Assembly: GCA_020622165.1 (NCBI GenBank)
Contig: JACNMN010000001.1
Span: 434,001-498,000 of the forward strand
Direction: 5' to 3'
DNA length: 64,000 nucleotides
Source of the DNA: Boseongicola sp. H5
GTDB taxonomy: Bacteria > Pseudomonadota > Alphaproteobacteria > Rhodobacterales > Rhodobacteraceae
Made by a program: the position numbers and the translations under genes. The notes under the pieces were generated by a model. The model had not been told where the DNA came from. It searched no databases and saw only the letters and a program-made list of their open reading frames with translations. Below, in pieces: positions 63,703 to 64,000 of this stretch. Every line of letters starts with the position of its first letter. The first letter of the stretch is position 1.

Positions 63703-64000
63703 ATGATTTATCCAAGCCTTGACGCGTTCCGTGCGGCGCCCCCGTCCGCCTTCGGCAAGGGGCCTTTCGCGATGATCATCGCAGAGGACGCAACCGAGGT
63801 CGTGTCCACGGTCATGCATGTCCTGCAACTTGGCTTTGCCCGTGTTTTCCTGATGGCGCCCGAGGGGCTCGACCTGCCGGAAAACGAACCCGAGATCGCC
63901 AATCAGGTGGACATCATCCGCCACCGCACCCGGCAGCCGGGGACGGTGGTGGATGCCGTGAACACGCTGATCGACAAGATCCCCGGCGAATGGCTGCATT
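63703..64000 (+). CDS. uncharacterised gene, 5' part (possible glycosyltransferase family 2)
   Basis: The ATG at 63703 opens a frame that runs off the window end after ~99 codons, so the product is incomplete. The visible N-terminus reads [18 protein letters not shown] and later [20 protein letters not shown]. Alternating strand and helix ([14 protein letters not shown]) fits a Rossmann-like start such as GT-A glycosyltransferases, which is a weak match. It diverges from miaB. Confidence 0.5.
   Translation, partial: MIYPSLDAFRAAPPSAFGKGPFAMIIAEDATEVVSTVMHVLQLGFARVFLMAPEGLDLPENEPEIANQVDIIRHRTRQPGTVVDAVNTLIDKIPGEWLH

Overview
The window comes from a high-GC alphaproteobacterium, almost certainly of the Rhodobacteraceae (Roseobacter-type). 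The evidence is MipZ, a split F0 block with both b and b' subunits, the pal-cpoB-tilS-ftsH order, the ffh / chorismate mutase / rpsP-rimM-trmD-rplS-rpmE cluster, and a SAM/SAH-type riboswitch before metK, a class known mainly from Rhodobacterales. Most of the sequence is core chromosome. No tRNA, rRNA, CRISPR array, insertion sequence or prophage was seen. Many genes are packed in ATGA-overlapping operons.

Layout. 1-3.7 kb: end of a tad pilus locus (TadC end, two TPR lipoproteins, prepilin peptidase, AAA ATPase). 3.8-7.0 kb: Lhr-type helicase and PdeM nuclease. 7.0-8.3 kb: membrane LytTR regulator and a thioesterase, divergent around a 19-bp palindrome. 8.4-11 kb: fhs-folD one-carbon genes. 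11.2-16.7 kb: a 26-aa ORF, a MOSC protein, then pal-cpoB-tilS-ftsH. 17-30 kb: accessory metabolism, with a lone peptide-type binding protein, a stress flavin-split-barrel protein, a PRC-like protein, a secreted phytase-like esterase behind a Pho box, a creatinase, and an operon of oligopeptide-type ABC transporter, cupin and P1 peptidase. 30-32.7 kb: atpI-B-E-F'-F. 33-38 kb: small regulators, two tandem tiny hydrophobic proteins, ClbS/DfsB-like protein, EamA exporter, and a LysR/azoreductase pair. 38-45.4 kb: ffh, four tandem GNAT acetyltransferases, chorismate mutase and the ribosomal/tRNA-modification operon. 45.6-48.7 kb: mipZ and a Tat-exported PhoX behind a second Pho box. 49-64 kb, mainly minus strand: rpsA, cmk, GFA protein, aroA, a GNAT-TrmB fusion, metK with riboswitch, lnt, CorC-like protein, ybeY, phoH, a lipoprotein/OmpA pair sharing a Cys motif, miaB, and the start of an unfinished gene.

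How the genes work together. The translation and tRNA-modification genes (ffh, rpsP, rimM, trmD, rplS, rpmE, rpsA, trmB, tilS, miaB, ybeY) dominate the housekeeping part. Two phosphate-ester hydrolases carry Pho boxes and probably answer to phosphate starvation together. The creatinase and the peptide-type importer suggest use of organic nitrogen. The most novel items are the paired 24- and 21-aa membrane peptides, the GNAT-TrmB fusion, the tandem GNAT array, and a DPDGCH...PVC motif shared by two adjacent envelope proteins.
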